Shown here one piece after another: positions 16,503 to 25,914 of a stretch of 64,000 nucleotides of DNA. Both the position numbers and the translations under genes were made by a program. Under the pieces are notes generated by a model. That model was not told the origin of the DNA and made no database searches. It saw only the letters and a list, made by a program, of their open reading frames with translations. Numbering within the stretch: the stretch's first letter is position 1; every line of letters starts with the position of its first letter. This stretch comes from Litoribaculum gwangyangense (lineage in GTDB: Bacteria > Bacteroidota > Bacteroidia > Flavobacteriales > Flavobacteriaceae): positions 248,001 to 312,000 of the forward strand of contig NZ_BAABJW010000002.1 in NCBI RefSeq assembly GCF_039543505.1, in the 5' to 3' direction.

Positions 16503-16982
16503 ATGGGGAAAATTAAATTAGACGAGATAGACCATCAGATTCTTGACATGTTAATTGATAACACGAGAATTCCTTTTACAGACATAGCCAAGAAACTACT
16601 AATTTCAGCCGGTACAGTTCACGTAAGAGTGAAAAAAATGGAAGAATCTGGTATTATTAAAGGTTCATCACTTATGTTGGATTATAAAAAACTAGGTTAT
16701 TCATTTATTGCTTATGTTGGAGTTTATTTAAATAACACCTCTCAAACTCAGTTTGTTTTAGAGCGAATTAATGAAATAGCTTACGTTACAGTTGCCCACA
16801 TAACAACTGGTAAATTCAATATTTTTTGTAAGATAAGGGCCAGAAGTACCGAGCATGCAAAAGAAGTTATTTTTCAATTAGATGATATTGAAGGTGTTTA
16901 CAGAACAGAAACCATGATTTCATTAGAAGAAAGCATTAATGATAAAAAGCGTTTAATGCATTCTATTTTTAATGAATTATAA
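16503..16982 (+). CDS. Lrp/AsnC-family transcriptional regulator
   Basis: A 159-residue feast/famine regulator. The N-terminal winged helix (DEIDHQILDMLIDNTRIPFTD, then GTVHVRVKKMEESGII) binds DNA. The C-terminal alpha/beta RAM domain (residues about 70-150; ITTGKFNIFCKIRARSTEHAK) binds amino acids and drives oligomerisation. Family members usually control amino-acid metabolism, which fits a neighbouring carboxypeptidase, although its targets are unknown. A strong terminator follows 21 bases after the stop. Confidence 0.93.
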   Translation: MGKIKLDEIDHQILDMLIDNTRIPFTDIAKKLLISAGTVHVRVKKMEESGIIKGSSLMLDYKKLGYSFIAYVGVYLNNTSQTQFVLERINEIAYVTVAHITTGKFNIFCKIRARSTEHAKEVIFQLDDIEGVYRTETMISLEESINDKKRLMHSIFNEL

Positions 16983-17003
16983 TAATTTTAAAAACTAATT
17001 AAG

Positions 17004-17029
17004 AAAAGCCCACGTTCAAGGGCTTTTTT
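17004..17029 (+). terminator. Terminator after the Lrp/AsnC gene
   Basis: AAAAGCCC, loop ACGTTCAA, GGGCTTTTTT: an 8-bp stem followed by a T run. Confidence 0.88.
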
Positions 17030-17101
17030 GTTTTTTAATTAATATACATTGTAGATTAAAGTAGTATTTGGTAATTTGAAGAATATTTTTGAAGATTAAA
17101 T

Positions 17102-17130
17102 TTTGATAAAAGATATTTACATTGATTTTG
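17102..17130 (+). promoter_or_regulatory. Promoter of the polysaccharide export gene
   Basis: TTTG (17102-17105), 17 bases, then TGATTTTG (17123-17130), one mismatch from TAnnTTTG, about 30 bases before the ATG. Confidence 0.45.
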
Positions 17131-17161
17131 TATTACTATGCCCTTATCTAAATAAAATAAA

Positions 17162-17929
17162 ATGAACACTTTTAAATTCAAGCAAGTTTTTTTTCTCTTA
17201 GTCATTACTCTTTTTATAACCTCATGTGTGTCAAAAAAAGACATCGTTTATTTTCAAAACGCTAAGGATTTTGAAACCATGGTAGATACCGACACCTTTA
17301 AGGCAAAATTAAAAGTAGGTGATATTGTCACTGTTTACGTTTCTACTATAGATCCATTAGTTACAAAGCCTTATAATTTGGTAATGGAAGGAGGAAACGC
17401 TGGTCAAATGGTTGATTATATCATTGATGTAGATGGTAACATTGACTATCCTGTTTTAGGAAAAATAAAGTTGATTGGACTCACGATAGAAGAAGCCAAG
17501 GAATTATTTAAGAAAAAGTTCACTGAAGGTAACCTCTTAAAGGATCCAGTAATTATAATAAGAATTACAAATTTTAGAATTACTATACACGGTGAAGTAG
17601 CAAGTCCTGGGGTTTACCAGGTGCCTGGTGAGAGAATTTCTATAATAGAGGCCCTGGGTTTGGCAGGTGGCTTAACAATTAAAGGGCGTAGAGATAACAT
17701 AATGATTGTTAGAGACTTTAATGGGACTAAAACATTTTCAAGAATCGATTTAACAACCAAAGAAGTTTTTAATTCCCCTGTTTATTATCTAACCCAAAAT
17801 GATATTGTTTATGTAGAACCAAACAACTCATCAATCAGTAATGCTTCTGGTGATGTTAGAATAAGTTCAATTATTGGTATTACAACATCCTTAATAGGAA
17901 TTGTCCTTATTTTTGTGTCAAGGAATTAA
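17162..17929 (+). CDS. Polysaccharide export lipoprotein, Wza-like
   Basis: A 255-residue outer-membrane polysaccharide export protein. The signal peptide ends with a lipobox (LFITSC), so the mature N-terminal Cys is probably lipidated. The poly-export domain spans about residues 45-135 (LKVGDIVTVYVSTIDPL, DVDGNIDYPVLGKIKLIGLT) and an SLBB domain about 138-220 (ITIHGEVASPGVYQVPGER, IIEALGLAGGL). A hydrophobic C-terminal helix ends the protein. The usual partner, a Wzc-type tyrosine kinase, is not next to it; aroB lies convergent 15 bases away. It is therefore an orphan exporter, or works with a locus elsewhere. Confidence 0.92.
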   Translation: MNTFKFKQVFFLLVITLFITSCVSKKDIVYFQNAKDFETMVDTDTFKAKLKVGDIVTVYVSTIDPLVTKPYNLVMEGGNAGQMVDYIIDVDGNIDYPVLGKIKLIGLTIEEAKELFKKKFTEGNLLKDPVIIIRITNFRITIHGEVASPGVYQVPGERISIIEALGLAGGLTIKGRRDNIMIVRDFNGTKTFSRIDLTTKEVFNSPVYYLTQNDIVYVEPNNSSISNASGDVRISSIIGITTSLIGIVLIFVSRN

Positions 17930-17944
17930 TTAAGGAGAATGATT

Positions 17945-19012
17945 TTAACTTGAGTAAAATTCAAAGGCCTCAATAATAATTTCATCGGCAACTTTACAAT
18001 CAATTTTAGGCTTTCCAATAGCCTCTAAAAGGACAAAATTAATATTTCCGTGGCTGTTTTTCTTATCATATTTAAGAAGTTCCATGATTGATAAATATTC
18101 GCTTTTATCGATATCTATCTTTCCGAAGTAATTAATGAAAAGATCTCTTATATCTAATGTGGTTTTTTCAGGGAATCCTAATAATTTTGTGGAAATAAAA
18201 CTAGCTAAAATCATTCCTATAGCAATGGCTTCTCCATGTAAAAGTGTCGTTTTATTTTTATTACTTAAAAAGTAAGATTCAATGGCATGTCCAAGTGTAT
18301 GGCCAAAGTTCAAGGTTTTTCTTAATCCGTTTTCAAAAGGATCTTCCTCAACAACACATTTTTTTATAAGCACAGATTCATGAATTAACTCATCTAAATC
18401 ACTGAGATTAAGCTTTGATAAGTTTTGAAATTTATTCCAATAATTTACATTATTTATTAAACCATGTTTCAGCATTTCTGCTAAACCAGAACGCATTTGG
18501 TTGGCAGGCAAAGTATCTAAAAAGTTTGTATCAATCAACACTAAATTAGGATTACTTATTACTCCAATTTGATTTTTTAATTCTCCCAAATCCACACCCG
18601 TTTTACCTCCAATTGAAGCATCAACCATTGAGAGTAGAGTAGTAGGTACATTTATGTAAGCTATACCGCGTTTAAAGGTACATGCCACAAAACCACCTAA
18701 ATCTGTTATCACACCGCCACCTATATTTATCATCAAACTTTTTCTGTCTGCATCTAAATCAGAAAGCGTATTCCAAACCCCAACACAAGTTTCAATGTTT
18801 TTATTTATTTCGCCAGACTCTATTTCTATAATTTCAATGGCAAGACTAGTTACCATCTTTTCTAAAAACCCAGGCAAACAATATTGATGTGTATTTTCGT
18901 CTACTAGAATAAAAATTTTTGAGAAATTATTTTCTTTAAGATGCTCGTTTAATGCTATATAACACTTTTCATTAAAATGAATAACACAATCATTTGCGCT
19001 AATAGAATCCAT
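17945..19012 (-). CDS. aroB: 3-dehydroquinate synthase
   Basis: A 355-residue NAD- and metal-dependent enzyme of the shikimate pathway, converting DAHP to 3-dehydroquinate. Visible marks are the NAD-binding GGGVITDLGGFVA (residues about 96-108), TTLLSMVDASIGGKTGVD (about 122-139), the metal ligands in KHGLI and LNFGHTLGHAIE (about 233-244), and LLHGEAIAIGM. The length is normal. It is transcribed alone, divergent from proline dehydrogenase. Confidence 0.97.
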   Translation of the reverse strand: MDSISANDCVIHFNEKCYIALNEHLKENNFSKIFILVDENTHQYCLPGFLEKMVTSLAIEIIEIESGEINKNIETCVGVWNTLSDLDADRKSLMINIGGGVITDLGGFVACTFKRGIAYINVPTTLLSMVDASIGGKTGVDLGELKNQIGVISNPNLVLIDTNFLDTLPANQMRSGLAEMLKHGLINNVNYWNKFQNLSKLNLSDLDELIHESVLIKKCVVEEDPFENGLRKTLNFGHTLGHAIESYFLSNKNKTTLLHGEAIAIGMILASFISTKLLGFPEKTTLDIRDLFINYFGKIDIDKSEYLSIMELLKYDKKNSHGNINFVLLEAIGKPKIDCKVADEIIIEAFEFYSS

Positions 19013-19081
19013 AAGTTACGGTTGTTTTTTGAGGTTGTGAAATTAAGGAGATTTTGTATAAAATTATAACTTAGCTATAAT

Positions 19082-19089
19082 TATCTTTG
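19082..19089 (+). promoter_or_regulatory. -7 promoter box of the proline dehydrogenase gene
   Basis: TATCTTTG matches TAnnTTTG, 14 bases before the ATG. The nearest upstream TTTG is 25 bases away, longer than usual. Confidence 0.45.
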
Positions 19090-19103
19090 TTCAAATTTTT
19101 TTT

Positions 19104-20279
19104 ATGAATACGGATTTAATATTTGATAATACAGAAATTGCCTTTTCACTCAAAAGCGATTCCGAATTGGAAAGAGCCTTTTTTTTGTTCAAAATGATCT
19201 CTATTGAACCCTTGGTTAGAATAGGTACCGTTGCTACAAATTTTGCTATAAAAGCACACTTACCAGTAGAAGGACTTATTAGAGCTACAGTATTTGATCA
19301 TTTTTGTGGAGGGGTTAATGAAAAAGATTGCCTGCCAGTAATTGATAAAATGTATGAAAAAGGAGTAAGTTCTGTATTGGATTATTCTGTTGAAGGCAAA
19401 GAGACTGAAAAGGAATTTGACGATGCCAAAAATATGATTATCAATATTATTGATTTTGCAAAGTCAAAAGAAGCCATGCCGATTGCGGTGTTTAAACCAA
19501 CTGGGTTTGGTCGTTTTAAGTTGTATGAAAAAATTGGGAAAGGTGAAAAACTTAATCAAAATGAACTCGAGGAGTGGCAAAGAGTAATAAAAAGATTTGA
19601 TGACGTTTGTAAAAAAGCTAAAGATTGTAATATTGAGGTTTTAATTGATGCTGAAGAAAGCTGGATGCAAGATACAGCAGACGAATTGGTATCTGGGATG
19701 ATGCGAAAATATAATACGGAAAAGCCGATTGTTTTCAATACTTTGCAAATGTATAGACATGATAGACTGGCTTTTCTAGAAAATGAACATAAAAAAGCCA
19801 AAGAAGGTAATTATTTTCTTGGTTTTAAATTGGTTCGAGGTGCTTACATGGAAAAAGAGAATGAAAGAGCTGATGAAAAAGGATATCCAACACCAATATG
19901 CGAAAGTAAATTTGCAACAGATCAAAATTTCAATAAAGGGTTGCGTTATATATTAGATAATTTAGATTGTATTTCCTTATTTGCTGGCACCCATAATGAG
20001 GACAGTTCTTATTTACTAATGCGATTGATGAAAGAAAAAGGGTTAGACAATAATGACTCCAGAGTATGGTTTGGACAATTGTACGGAATGAGTGATCACA
20101 TAAGTTTTAATTTAGCTTATAAGGGATATAATGTTGCTAAATATGTGCCTTTTGGTCCTGTGAAAGATGTGATGCCTTACTTAATAAGAAGGGCCGAAGA
20201 GAACACTTCTGTTGCAGGACAAACAGGTAGAGAGTTAGCTCTTTTAACTAAGGAAAAAAAGCGTAGAAAAAATTTGTAA
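19104..20279 (+). CDS. Proline dehydrogenase (FAD-dependent)
   Basis: A 391-residue monofunctional PRODH that oxidises proline to pyrroline-5-carboxylate and passes electrons to quinone. The family beta/alpha barrel shows KLVRGAYMEKE (residues about 245-255), AGTHNEDSS, QLYGMSDHISF and the C-terminal RRAEENTSVAGQTGREL, which contacts proline and FAD. The P5C dehydrogenase half of PutA is absent, as is usual in Bacteroidota, where the second enzyme is separate. It is single and divergent from aroB, with no terminator visible downstream. Confidence 0.95.
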   Translation: MNTDLIFDNTEIAFSLKSDSELERAFFLFKMISIEPLVRIGTVATNFAIKAHLPVEGLIRATVFDHFCGGVNEKDCLPVIDKMYEKGVSSVLDYSVEGKETEKEFDDAKNMIINIIDFAKSKEAMPIAVFKPTGFGRFKLYEKIGKGEKLNQNELEEWQRVIKRFDDVCKKAKDCNIEVLIDAEESWMQDTADELVSGMMRKYNTEKPIVFNTLQMYRHDRLAFLENEHKKAKEGNYFLGFKLVRGAYMEKENERADEKGYPTPICESKFATDQNFNKGLRYILDNLDCISLFAGTHNEDSSYLLMRLMKEKGLDNNDSRVWFGQLYGMSDHISFNLAYKGYNVAKYVPFGPVKDVMPYLIRRAEENTSVAGQTGRELALLTKEKKRRKNL

Positions 20280-20413
20280 TTTTTAGATGTATTTGGTTTG
20301 AACGCTCATATTTCAATCAAAAGTTTTAATGCTCTAAATCTATTTTAAAATAAATAAGTTTTTGGTTATTTCATTTAAATACACCTCTTAATCAAATGAA
20401 ACCATTTTTTATT

Positions 20414-20791
20414 TTAGAATCTTTTATCTATTATGTCCAATATTGTGGCAATACTATCACAATTTTCAACTTTTATTGAAATATTCTTATCATTTATAAG
20501 CCCTTCAATAAAATAAACACCACATGGCTCCTGTCTAGGATTACTTTCAGAAAAATTCAAATCTCCTTTCTTTAAAATTTGTGAAATTTTAGAAGAATCT
20601 ATCATTTTTTCAACCATATATAAAGTGGCCTTTTGGGAGTAAACAAATTTTTTAGAATTGATATTTTTTAAAACCCTAGCCTCTGGGCCATAACTACATG
20701 ACGTTTTTTTACCATTTAAAAAAAAAGCTAAAATTACCAACCCTATGGAGAAACCACCGAGATAATATCCAATTCGCTGAATAAGTTTCAT
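20414..20791 (-). CDS. Small membrane-anchored protein, DUF4258-like
   Basis: A 125-residue protein with one N-terminal membrane helix (YYLGGFSIGLVILAFFL, residues about 8-24), then a soluble domain with two separated Cys pairs (TSCSYGPEARVL, QEPCGVYFIEG, VENCDS). I recall similar proteins beside alanine dehydrogenase in other Flavobacteriaceae, annotated as DUF4258; the link is weak by sequence alone. It starts 37 bases after the stop of the alanine dehydrogenase gene, so the two are probably one transcript. Function unknown. Confidence 0.7.
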   Translation of the reverse strand: MKLIQRIGYYLGGFSIGLVILAFFLNGKKTSCSYGPEARVLKNINSKKFVYSQKATLYMVEKMIDSSKISQILKKGDLNFSESNPRQEPCGVYFIEGLINDKNISIKVENCDSIATILDIIDKRF

Positions 20792-20828
20792 TTAATAGAT
20801 TTAGAGCGCCTAGAAATAGCTGAATTAT

Positions 20829-22028
20829 TTAAAATATAAGCAAATTTACATCGCTATAATTTAAATCGAACCATTCCCCAACCGATTTACTAGTTAAAAT
20901 TCCGTGGTAAAAATACAATCCATTTTTTAAACCTCTATCAAATCTAAGTGAATTTTCTATACCACCATCTTCAGCTATCTTTAATAAATAAGGTGTAAAA
21001 ATATTACTTATTGAAACAGATGAAGTACGAGGGTATCTGGCAGGAATATTTGGAACACAATAATGCACCACACCATGTTTAATAAATGTAGGTTGTTTGT
21101 GGGTAGTAACCTCACTAGTTTCAAAGCAACCACCCATATCTATGCTTACATCAATAATAATCGCACCTTTCTTCATGTTTTCTACCATGGTTTCTGATAC
21201 CACAATGGGTGATCTGTTTGCACCTCTTACTGCTCCAATAACTACATCACAACGTTTTAAAGCCTTAATTAAATTTTTGGGTTGAATGGTAGATGTGAAA
21301 AGGGGTCGTCCCAAATGGGTTTGAATGCGTCTTAATTTAGTGATTGAATTATCAAACACCTTAACGCCAGCTCCTAATCCTAAAGAACTTCTTGCAGCAA
21401 ACTCACCTACAGTTCCCGCACCTAAAATAACTACTTCTAGTGGTGGTACACCGCTAATGTTACCAAACATAAGCCCATTTCCATTTTTTGTGTCTGATAA
21501 TAATTCTGCGGCAATTAGAACCGATGCTGTACCAGCTATTTCACTTAAAGACTTAACCGCGGGATAGTTGCCATCAGCATCTCTAATAAACTCAAAAGCC
21601 AACGCTGTTATACGTTTTGATGCCAATGCTTCAAAATATTTTTTGGTTTGTGTTTTTATTTGGAGTGCAGATATTAAAATAGTTTGCGGATTTATTAGTT
21701 TAATCTGTTCTAAACTAGGTGGTTCTACTTTTAAAATCATAGGACATGAAAATACTTTAGCTGCGTCATTAGTTATTTCTGCACCAGCTTCACTATAGTC
21801 TTTGTCACTAAAATTAGCACCATCTCCTGCACCGGACTCTAACAACACTCTATGTCCATTGTTAACAAGAGCATACACCGCATCTGGAGTTAAACAAACA
21901 CGTTTTTCCTGAAAGGCTGATTCCTTGGGAATGCCAATAAACAAGGCCCCTTTCTTTTTAAAAATCTCTAATGTTTCTTCTTGAGGTAAGAGTTGCTGCT
22001 TAGTAAATGGCGAAAGTGGTTTAGACAT
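20829..22028 (-). CDS. ald: Alanine dehydrogenase
   Basis: A 399-residue NAD-dependent enzyme interconverting alanine and pyruvate plus ammonia. The N-terminal domain carries IGIPKESAFQEKRVCLTPD (residues about 32-50), with the substrate-binding Arg and nearby Lys. The Rossmann fold has VVILGAGTVGEFAARSSLG (about 198-216). DVSIDMGGCFETSE (near residue 296) is also conserved in this family. It is longer at the N-terminus than the E. coli-type enzyme, as is common in Bacteroidota. A small membrane protein gene follows. Confidence 0.92.
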   Translation of the reverse strand: MSKPLSPFTKQQLLPQEETLEIFKKKGALFIGIPKESAFQEKRVCLTPDAVYALVNNGHRVLLESGAGDGANFSDKDYSEAGAEITNDAAKVFSCPMILKVEPPSLEQIKLINPQTILISALQIKTQTKKYFEALASKRITALAFEFIRDADGNYPAVKSLSEIAGTASVLIAAELLSDTKNGNGLMFGNISGVPPLEVVILGAGTVGEFAARSSLGLGAGVKVFDNSITKLRRIQTHLGRPLFTSTIQPKNLIKALKRCDVVIGAVRGANRSPIVVSETMVENMKKGAIIIDVSIDMGGCFETSEVTTHKQPTFIKHGVVHYCVPNIPARYPRTSSVSISNIFTPYLLKIAEDGGIENSLRFDRGLKNGLYFYHGILTSKSVGEWFDLNYSDVNLLIF

Positions 22029-22156
22029 GGTTAGCTCAATTAATAAAAATCAAATTACAAATTGATTTTTTAATCATAATAAAAATTAAAAAATAATTAT
22101 TTTAGTTTTTTATGGTACCCAAATTAATTATTATTAGTTTGCATATAAATTTATGT

Positions 22157-24580
22157 ATGATAAAAAAAATAACCTTATACATTATACTTTTATTTTCATT
22201 ACTAAGTTTTTCTCAAGAGTTTAATATTACAGGAAATTTAAGAGATGAGAGCGATGAACCTATAGCATTTGCCAATGTTGTTTTATTGGATGTTAAAAAT
22301 TCTATGCCACTTGATGGAACTACTTCAGATGATTTAGGAGAATTTAAATTCAATAATATAAAAAAAGGTCAGTATAGAATAAAAATTAGTTTCTTAGGAT
22401 TTACCGAACGAACTATAAACATTGACCTTGATAGGGATATTAATTTACAAACTATTTTTTTGAAAGAAAATTTGTTGGAGCTTGATGATGTAACTGTGGT
22501 AGCAAAAAGACCAACTGTAAGGCGATTAGTTGATAGACTCGTTTTTAACGTTGAGAACTCTACGCTTTCTGATAATAACGTTCTTGATGTTTTGAAACAA
22601 ACCCCTGGTGTCTTAGTTTATGATGGGGAAATAACTATAAAAAATTCAACACCAACGGTTTATATAAATGATAGAAAGGTTCATCTTTCTTCAAATGAAG
22701 TACAACAATTATTAGAAGGAACTTCAGCAAACAATTTAAAGTCAATTGAAGTTATTACAAACCCGCCAGCGAATTATGAAGCCGAAGGTGGTTCAGTATT
22801 AAATATAGTTACTAGTAATAATTTAATAGCTGGTTACAATGGGAGTATTTTCGGAAATTTTAAACAAGGCTTTCAGTTCCCAAAATATTTGGTTGGCACC
22901 AGCCATTTTTTTAAAACAAAAAAATTAAATACATATATCAATTATAGCATAAGCCCTAGAAAAGATTATAGGAATAATGATGAGTTTATAAATTTTATTG
23001 AAAATAATCAGGTTATAACAAGTTGGGAAACTGACTATAAACGGACTCGCCAATCGGAAAACCAAAACATTAATACCAATATTGATTTTGAAATTGACAA
23101 AAAAAACATTCTTGGTTTTTCAATTAACTTGTTAATAGCTCCCAGAGAGGGCACTAGAACAAATGTTAATTCCATAACAGAAGTTTTTAATTCAAATAAG
23201 GTTTTGGATTCAACATTTAATACCGAAAACAAGTCTGTAGATGAAACATTAAACTTTGCTTTTACTTTAGATTACACTCACCATTTTAATAAAAAAGGTG
23301 AAAAAATTTCAACAAGCCTACATCATACAAACTACGATTTTTCAAATTTTCAAAATGTAAATACAAATTATTTTTTTCCTGATGCGAGCTTAATAAGAAA
23401 CAATAGATTTCAAACGTTTACCAGCCAAGAGATAAAGTTATATACAGGTCAAATTGATTACGAATTACCCATCAATACATCATCTCAATTTGAAACTGGA
23501 GGAAAGATCTCTCGTATTAATTCAAAAAGTATTTTAAATCAATTTACTTTTAATAATGATATAAGAGAGGAGGATTTACAAAATTCTGATACTTTTTTAT
23601 ATGATGAAATAAACTATGCGGCTTATGCAAGCTTCTCAAAAAATTGGGATAAATGGAGTTTAAAATTGGGTTTAAGAAGTGAATACACAGATATAAAGGG
23701 TAATTCTTTATCGGCTAATCAAATTAACAATAATGATTATTTAAAACTTTTCCCTTCATTTTATTTACTTAACAAAATAAACGAAAACAATGAGGTTTAT
23801 TTTAATTATAATAAACGAATTTACAGGCCACGATATGAAAAATTAAACCCTTTTAAATTTTTTTTAAATGATAACTCTTATAATACAGGTGATCCAAACT
23901 TGAAACCTCAGATTGATGATGTACTTACTTTAGGCTATGTTTATAAGAACAATTACACTTTTGAATTTTTTTATAGATATGAAAAAGACACGGCTGTAGA
24001 AATTGCTTTTCAAGATAATGAAGAAAATATCATAAAATATTTAAGTACGAACAGTGAGAGGGGCATTGCTTATGGATTTGATTTTGCAACCTTTTCTAAG
24101 ATAAATAATAACTGGAATTTATATGCTTTATCTTCAGTTAATTATTATGGCAACCGATTTTTTGCATTGGAAAGCAATAATGAACTTCAAACTATCGACA
24201 AATGGTCGGTCTATATCGAAATGATTAATTATTTTTCTTTTCTTAAAGACAAAAGTCTAACTACTGATGTTTCACTTTTATATATTTCTCCACTTACACG
24301 AGCAGCTTCAGTTATAAGTGACAGATTCGGTTTTGATATTAATATTAGGAAAAACTTATGGAAAAATAGAGCTTCTTTAAGTATTGGAATTTTGGATATT
24401 TTTAACACACAAAACTTTAATCAAACTACCAAATATTTAAATCAGGATATTTTGTTGAAATCTAGATTAGAAAACAGGTTATTAACATTTGGTTTTAACT
24501 ATAAGTTTGGAAACTTCAGGCTAAATACAAATAGTAGATCTATTGATTTACAGGAAAGGGACCGACTAAATGGAGATTAA
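22157..24580 (+). CDS. Outer-membrane TonB-dependent-receptor-like protein (carboxypeptidase-regulatory plus barrel)
   Basis: An 807-residue outer-membrane protein. The frame is open from an ATG at 22112, but the start at 22157 is chosen because it gives a normal signal peptide (MIKKITLYIILLFSLLSFSQ). Residues about 22-105 form a carboxypeptidase-regulatory-like domain (GNLRDESDEPIAFANVVLLD). A plug-like region follows (about 110-225: VLDVLKQTPGVLVYDGEITI, then EVITNPPANYEAEGGSVLNI). The rest is an aromatic-rich beta barrel of the outer membrane beta-barrel 3 type. There is no SusD partner beside it, so it is not a classical SusC. The ligand is unknown. Confidence 0.88.
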   Translation: MIKKITLYIILLFSLLSFSQEFNITGNLRDESDEPIAFANVVLLDVKNSMPLDGTTSDDLGEFKFNNIKKGQYRIKISFLGFTERTINIDLDRDINLQTIFLKENLLELDDVTVVAKRPTVRRLVDRLVFNVENSTLSDNNVLDVLKQTPGVLVYDGEITIKNSTPTVYINDRKVHLSSNEVQQLLEGTSANNLKSIEVITNPPANYEAEGGSVLNIVTSNNLIAGYNGSIFGNFKQGFQFPKYLVGTSHFFKTKKLNTYINYSISPRKDYRNNDEFINFIENNQVITSWETDYKRTRQSENQNINTNIDFEIDKKNILGFSINLLIAPREGTRTNVNSITEVFNSNKVLDSTFNTENKSVDETLNFAFTLDYTHHFNKKGEKISTSLHHTNYDFSNFQNVNTNYFFPDASLIRNNRFQTFTSQEIKLYTGQIDYELPINTSSQFETGGKISRINSKSILNQFTFNNDIREEDLQNSDTFLYDEINYAAYASFSKNWDKWSLKLGLRSEYTDIKGNSLSANQINNNDYLKLFPSFYLLNKINENNEVYFNYNKRIYRPRYEKLNPFKFFLNDNSYNTGDPNLKPQIDDVLTLGYVYKNNYTFEFFYRYEKDTAVEIAFQDNEENIIKYLSTNSERGIAYGFDFATFSKINNNWNLYALSSVNYYGNRFFALESNNELQTIDKWSVYIEMINYFSFLKDKSLTTDVSLLYISPLTRAASVISDRFGFDINIRKNLWKNRASLSIGILDIFNTQNFNQTTKYLNQDILLKSRLENRLLTFGFNYKFGNFRLNTNSRSIDLQERDRLNGD

Positions 24581-24581
24581 T

Positions 24582-25133
24582 TTAGAAGTAATTTTTAACC
24601 TTATCCCAAAAATTCTTTGGTGAAACTTTGAACTCATCTTCTAGTTCTTGCATAGATTTGTTTGCTGTATTTATTTTATTAAATATTTGTGCTCTTATTA
24701 GGTATATGGAAGGTATAATAATAGCCATAATAGGTATAAAATAAATAATTTGTGATTCGTCAAGGTATTTCGTGTTTTCATTAAAAATACCTAATATTTG
24801 ATAAATATACATAATGATAGGCACTAATAAAACATGGAACCACCAATGCCTGTTTGTAAAAAACCAAATAAGTAAAAGAAGTAAAGGAATAGCTTTCCCA
24901 GTAAAAATCCACATAGCCCATTGTGCTGATTCCCAAGACATCGAATCATATGTAAATAAAAAAGTGCTCCAGATTTGTGTATCAGGAACACTCTCATATA
25001 AATAAAACAGATAAGGAGTAGCTGCAATAACTGTAGCTATTATACTCCCGTTAATCAGTGATTTTCTGGATTCATTAACCGTTGCAGGGAATTTCTCCTT
25101 TTTTCTTCTCGATTTTTGCTGTTTGACTTGCAT
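24582..25133 (-). CDS. Integral membrane protein, unknown
   Basis: A 183-residue protein with a basic N-terminus (QQKSRRKKEK) and four predicted membrane helices near residues 28-48, 72-92, 98-115 and 127-148, then a charged cytoplasmic tail. The pattern SWESAQWAMWIFTGKAIPL and the Trp-rich loop NRHWWFHV stand out. I do not recognise the family. It is convergent with the TonB-dependent-receptor-like gene, with one base between the stops. Its first 59 bases overlap a small ORF on the same strand. Confidence 0.7.
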   Translation of the reverse strand: MQVKQQKSRRKKEKFPATVNESRKSLINGSIIATVIAATPYLFYLYESVPDTQIWSTFLFTYDSMSWESAQWAMWIFTGKAIPLLLLLIWFFTNRHWWFHVLLVPIIMYIYQILGIFNENTKYLDESQIIYFIPIMAIIIPSIYLIRAQIFNKINTANKSMQELEDEFKVSPKNFWDKVKNYF

Positions 25134-25218
25134 CTAGGTTATATTGGTTTGCAGCGTTAGCTAAAAACAACACACCTCCGAAAATTGCTATTGCAATTAC
25201 ATACTTTTTTGTTTTCAT
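25075..25218 (-). CDS. Small 47-residue peptide with signal-like N-terminus
   Basis: An ATG-started ORF of 47 codons. The N-terminus MKTKKYVIAIAIFGGVLFLA looks like a signal or membrane helix. It is followed by a short charged tail ending IEKKKGEIPCNG. It overlaps the start of the 183-residue membrane protein gene by 59 bases in another frame, an arrangement that suggests translational coupling. I read it from the sequence as a likely real small gene, because a lysine-rich start followed by a 16-residue hydrophobic core is not expected by chance. Confidence 0.5.
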   Translation of the reverse strand: MKTKKYVIAIAIFGGVLFLANAANQYNLDASQTAKIEKKKGEIPCNG

Positions 25219-25413
25219 AATGTAAGGGATTTAATTAATTAATTAGTCCAAACTTATAGAAACAAAATCATGAAGTTTTTGCTTAAATGTTAAAATTATG
25301 TTAAATACAATGTTTTTTAAAATTTGTGCTGTGGGTTTCCCGTAAAACTTCAATATTCGGAGTTTTTCTTATTGTTATTTAGCTATTTATTGCTTGATTT
25401 AGGGTTATATTTT

Positions 25414-25821
25414 TTAACTATTTAACTTTAAAATTCTATTCTTTTCTTTATCAATTTCAATACTAATTTTATCAAAATCATCGTTCAAAATGGGTTCTAT
25501 TAAATCTGGCCATTCTATCAGTTTCCAATGATCAGAATTTAGATAATCTTCAATTCCTAAGTTATACGCTTCATCTAAGTTATTGATTCTATATAAGTCA
25601 AAATGATAAATTTTTCCATCATTTAAAGAATATTCATTAACTATAGAAAACGTAGGACTGCTTACTTCATCCTTACTACCTAAATTCCTTACAAGACATT
25701 TAATAAGTGTTGTTTTGCCAACTCCCATACTTCCTTGTACTAACAAGGTTTTTGTCTTTAAATTTTTAATGAGCTGATCCACTACTCGTTCAATCTCATT
25801 TAATTTATATGAAATTTCCAA
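25414..25821 (-). CDS. tsaE: tRNA threonylcarbamoyladenosine biosynthesis ATPase TsaE
   Basis: A 135-residue P-loop protein needed with TsaB, TsaC and TsaD to make t6A37 in ANN-decoding tRNAs. The Walker A is GSMGVGKTTLIK (residues about 30-41). SSPTFSIVNEY and KIYHFDLYRI follow, as in the family, and LIEWPD is the usual late motif. The length is slightly short but normal for Bacteroidota. It lies next to porX on the same strand, a neighbourhood that I recall from other Bacteroidota. Confidence 0.95.
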   Translation of the reverse strand: MEISYKLNEIERVVDQLIKNLKTKTLLVQGSMGVGKTTLIKCLVRNLGSKDEVSSPTFSIVNEYSLNDGKIYHFDLYRINNLDEAYNLGIEDYLNSDHWKLIEWPDLIEPILNDDFDKISIEIDKEKNRILKLNS

Positions 25822-25914
25822 TTTTGTAAAGAATATGCAGCAATATTAATAAATAAAATTCAAAAAACCTAAAAAATAATGTATTTCATCGATGATTTTA
25901 ATCGTTTCATGGAT

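Noticed and set aside
22112..22156. Upstream ATG for the TonB-dependent-receptor-like protein
   Set aside because: It would put 15 extra residues before a normal signal peptide; the ATG at 22157 is preferred.
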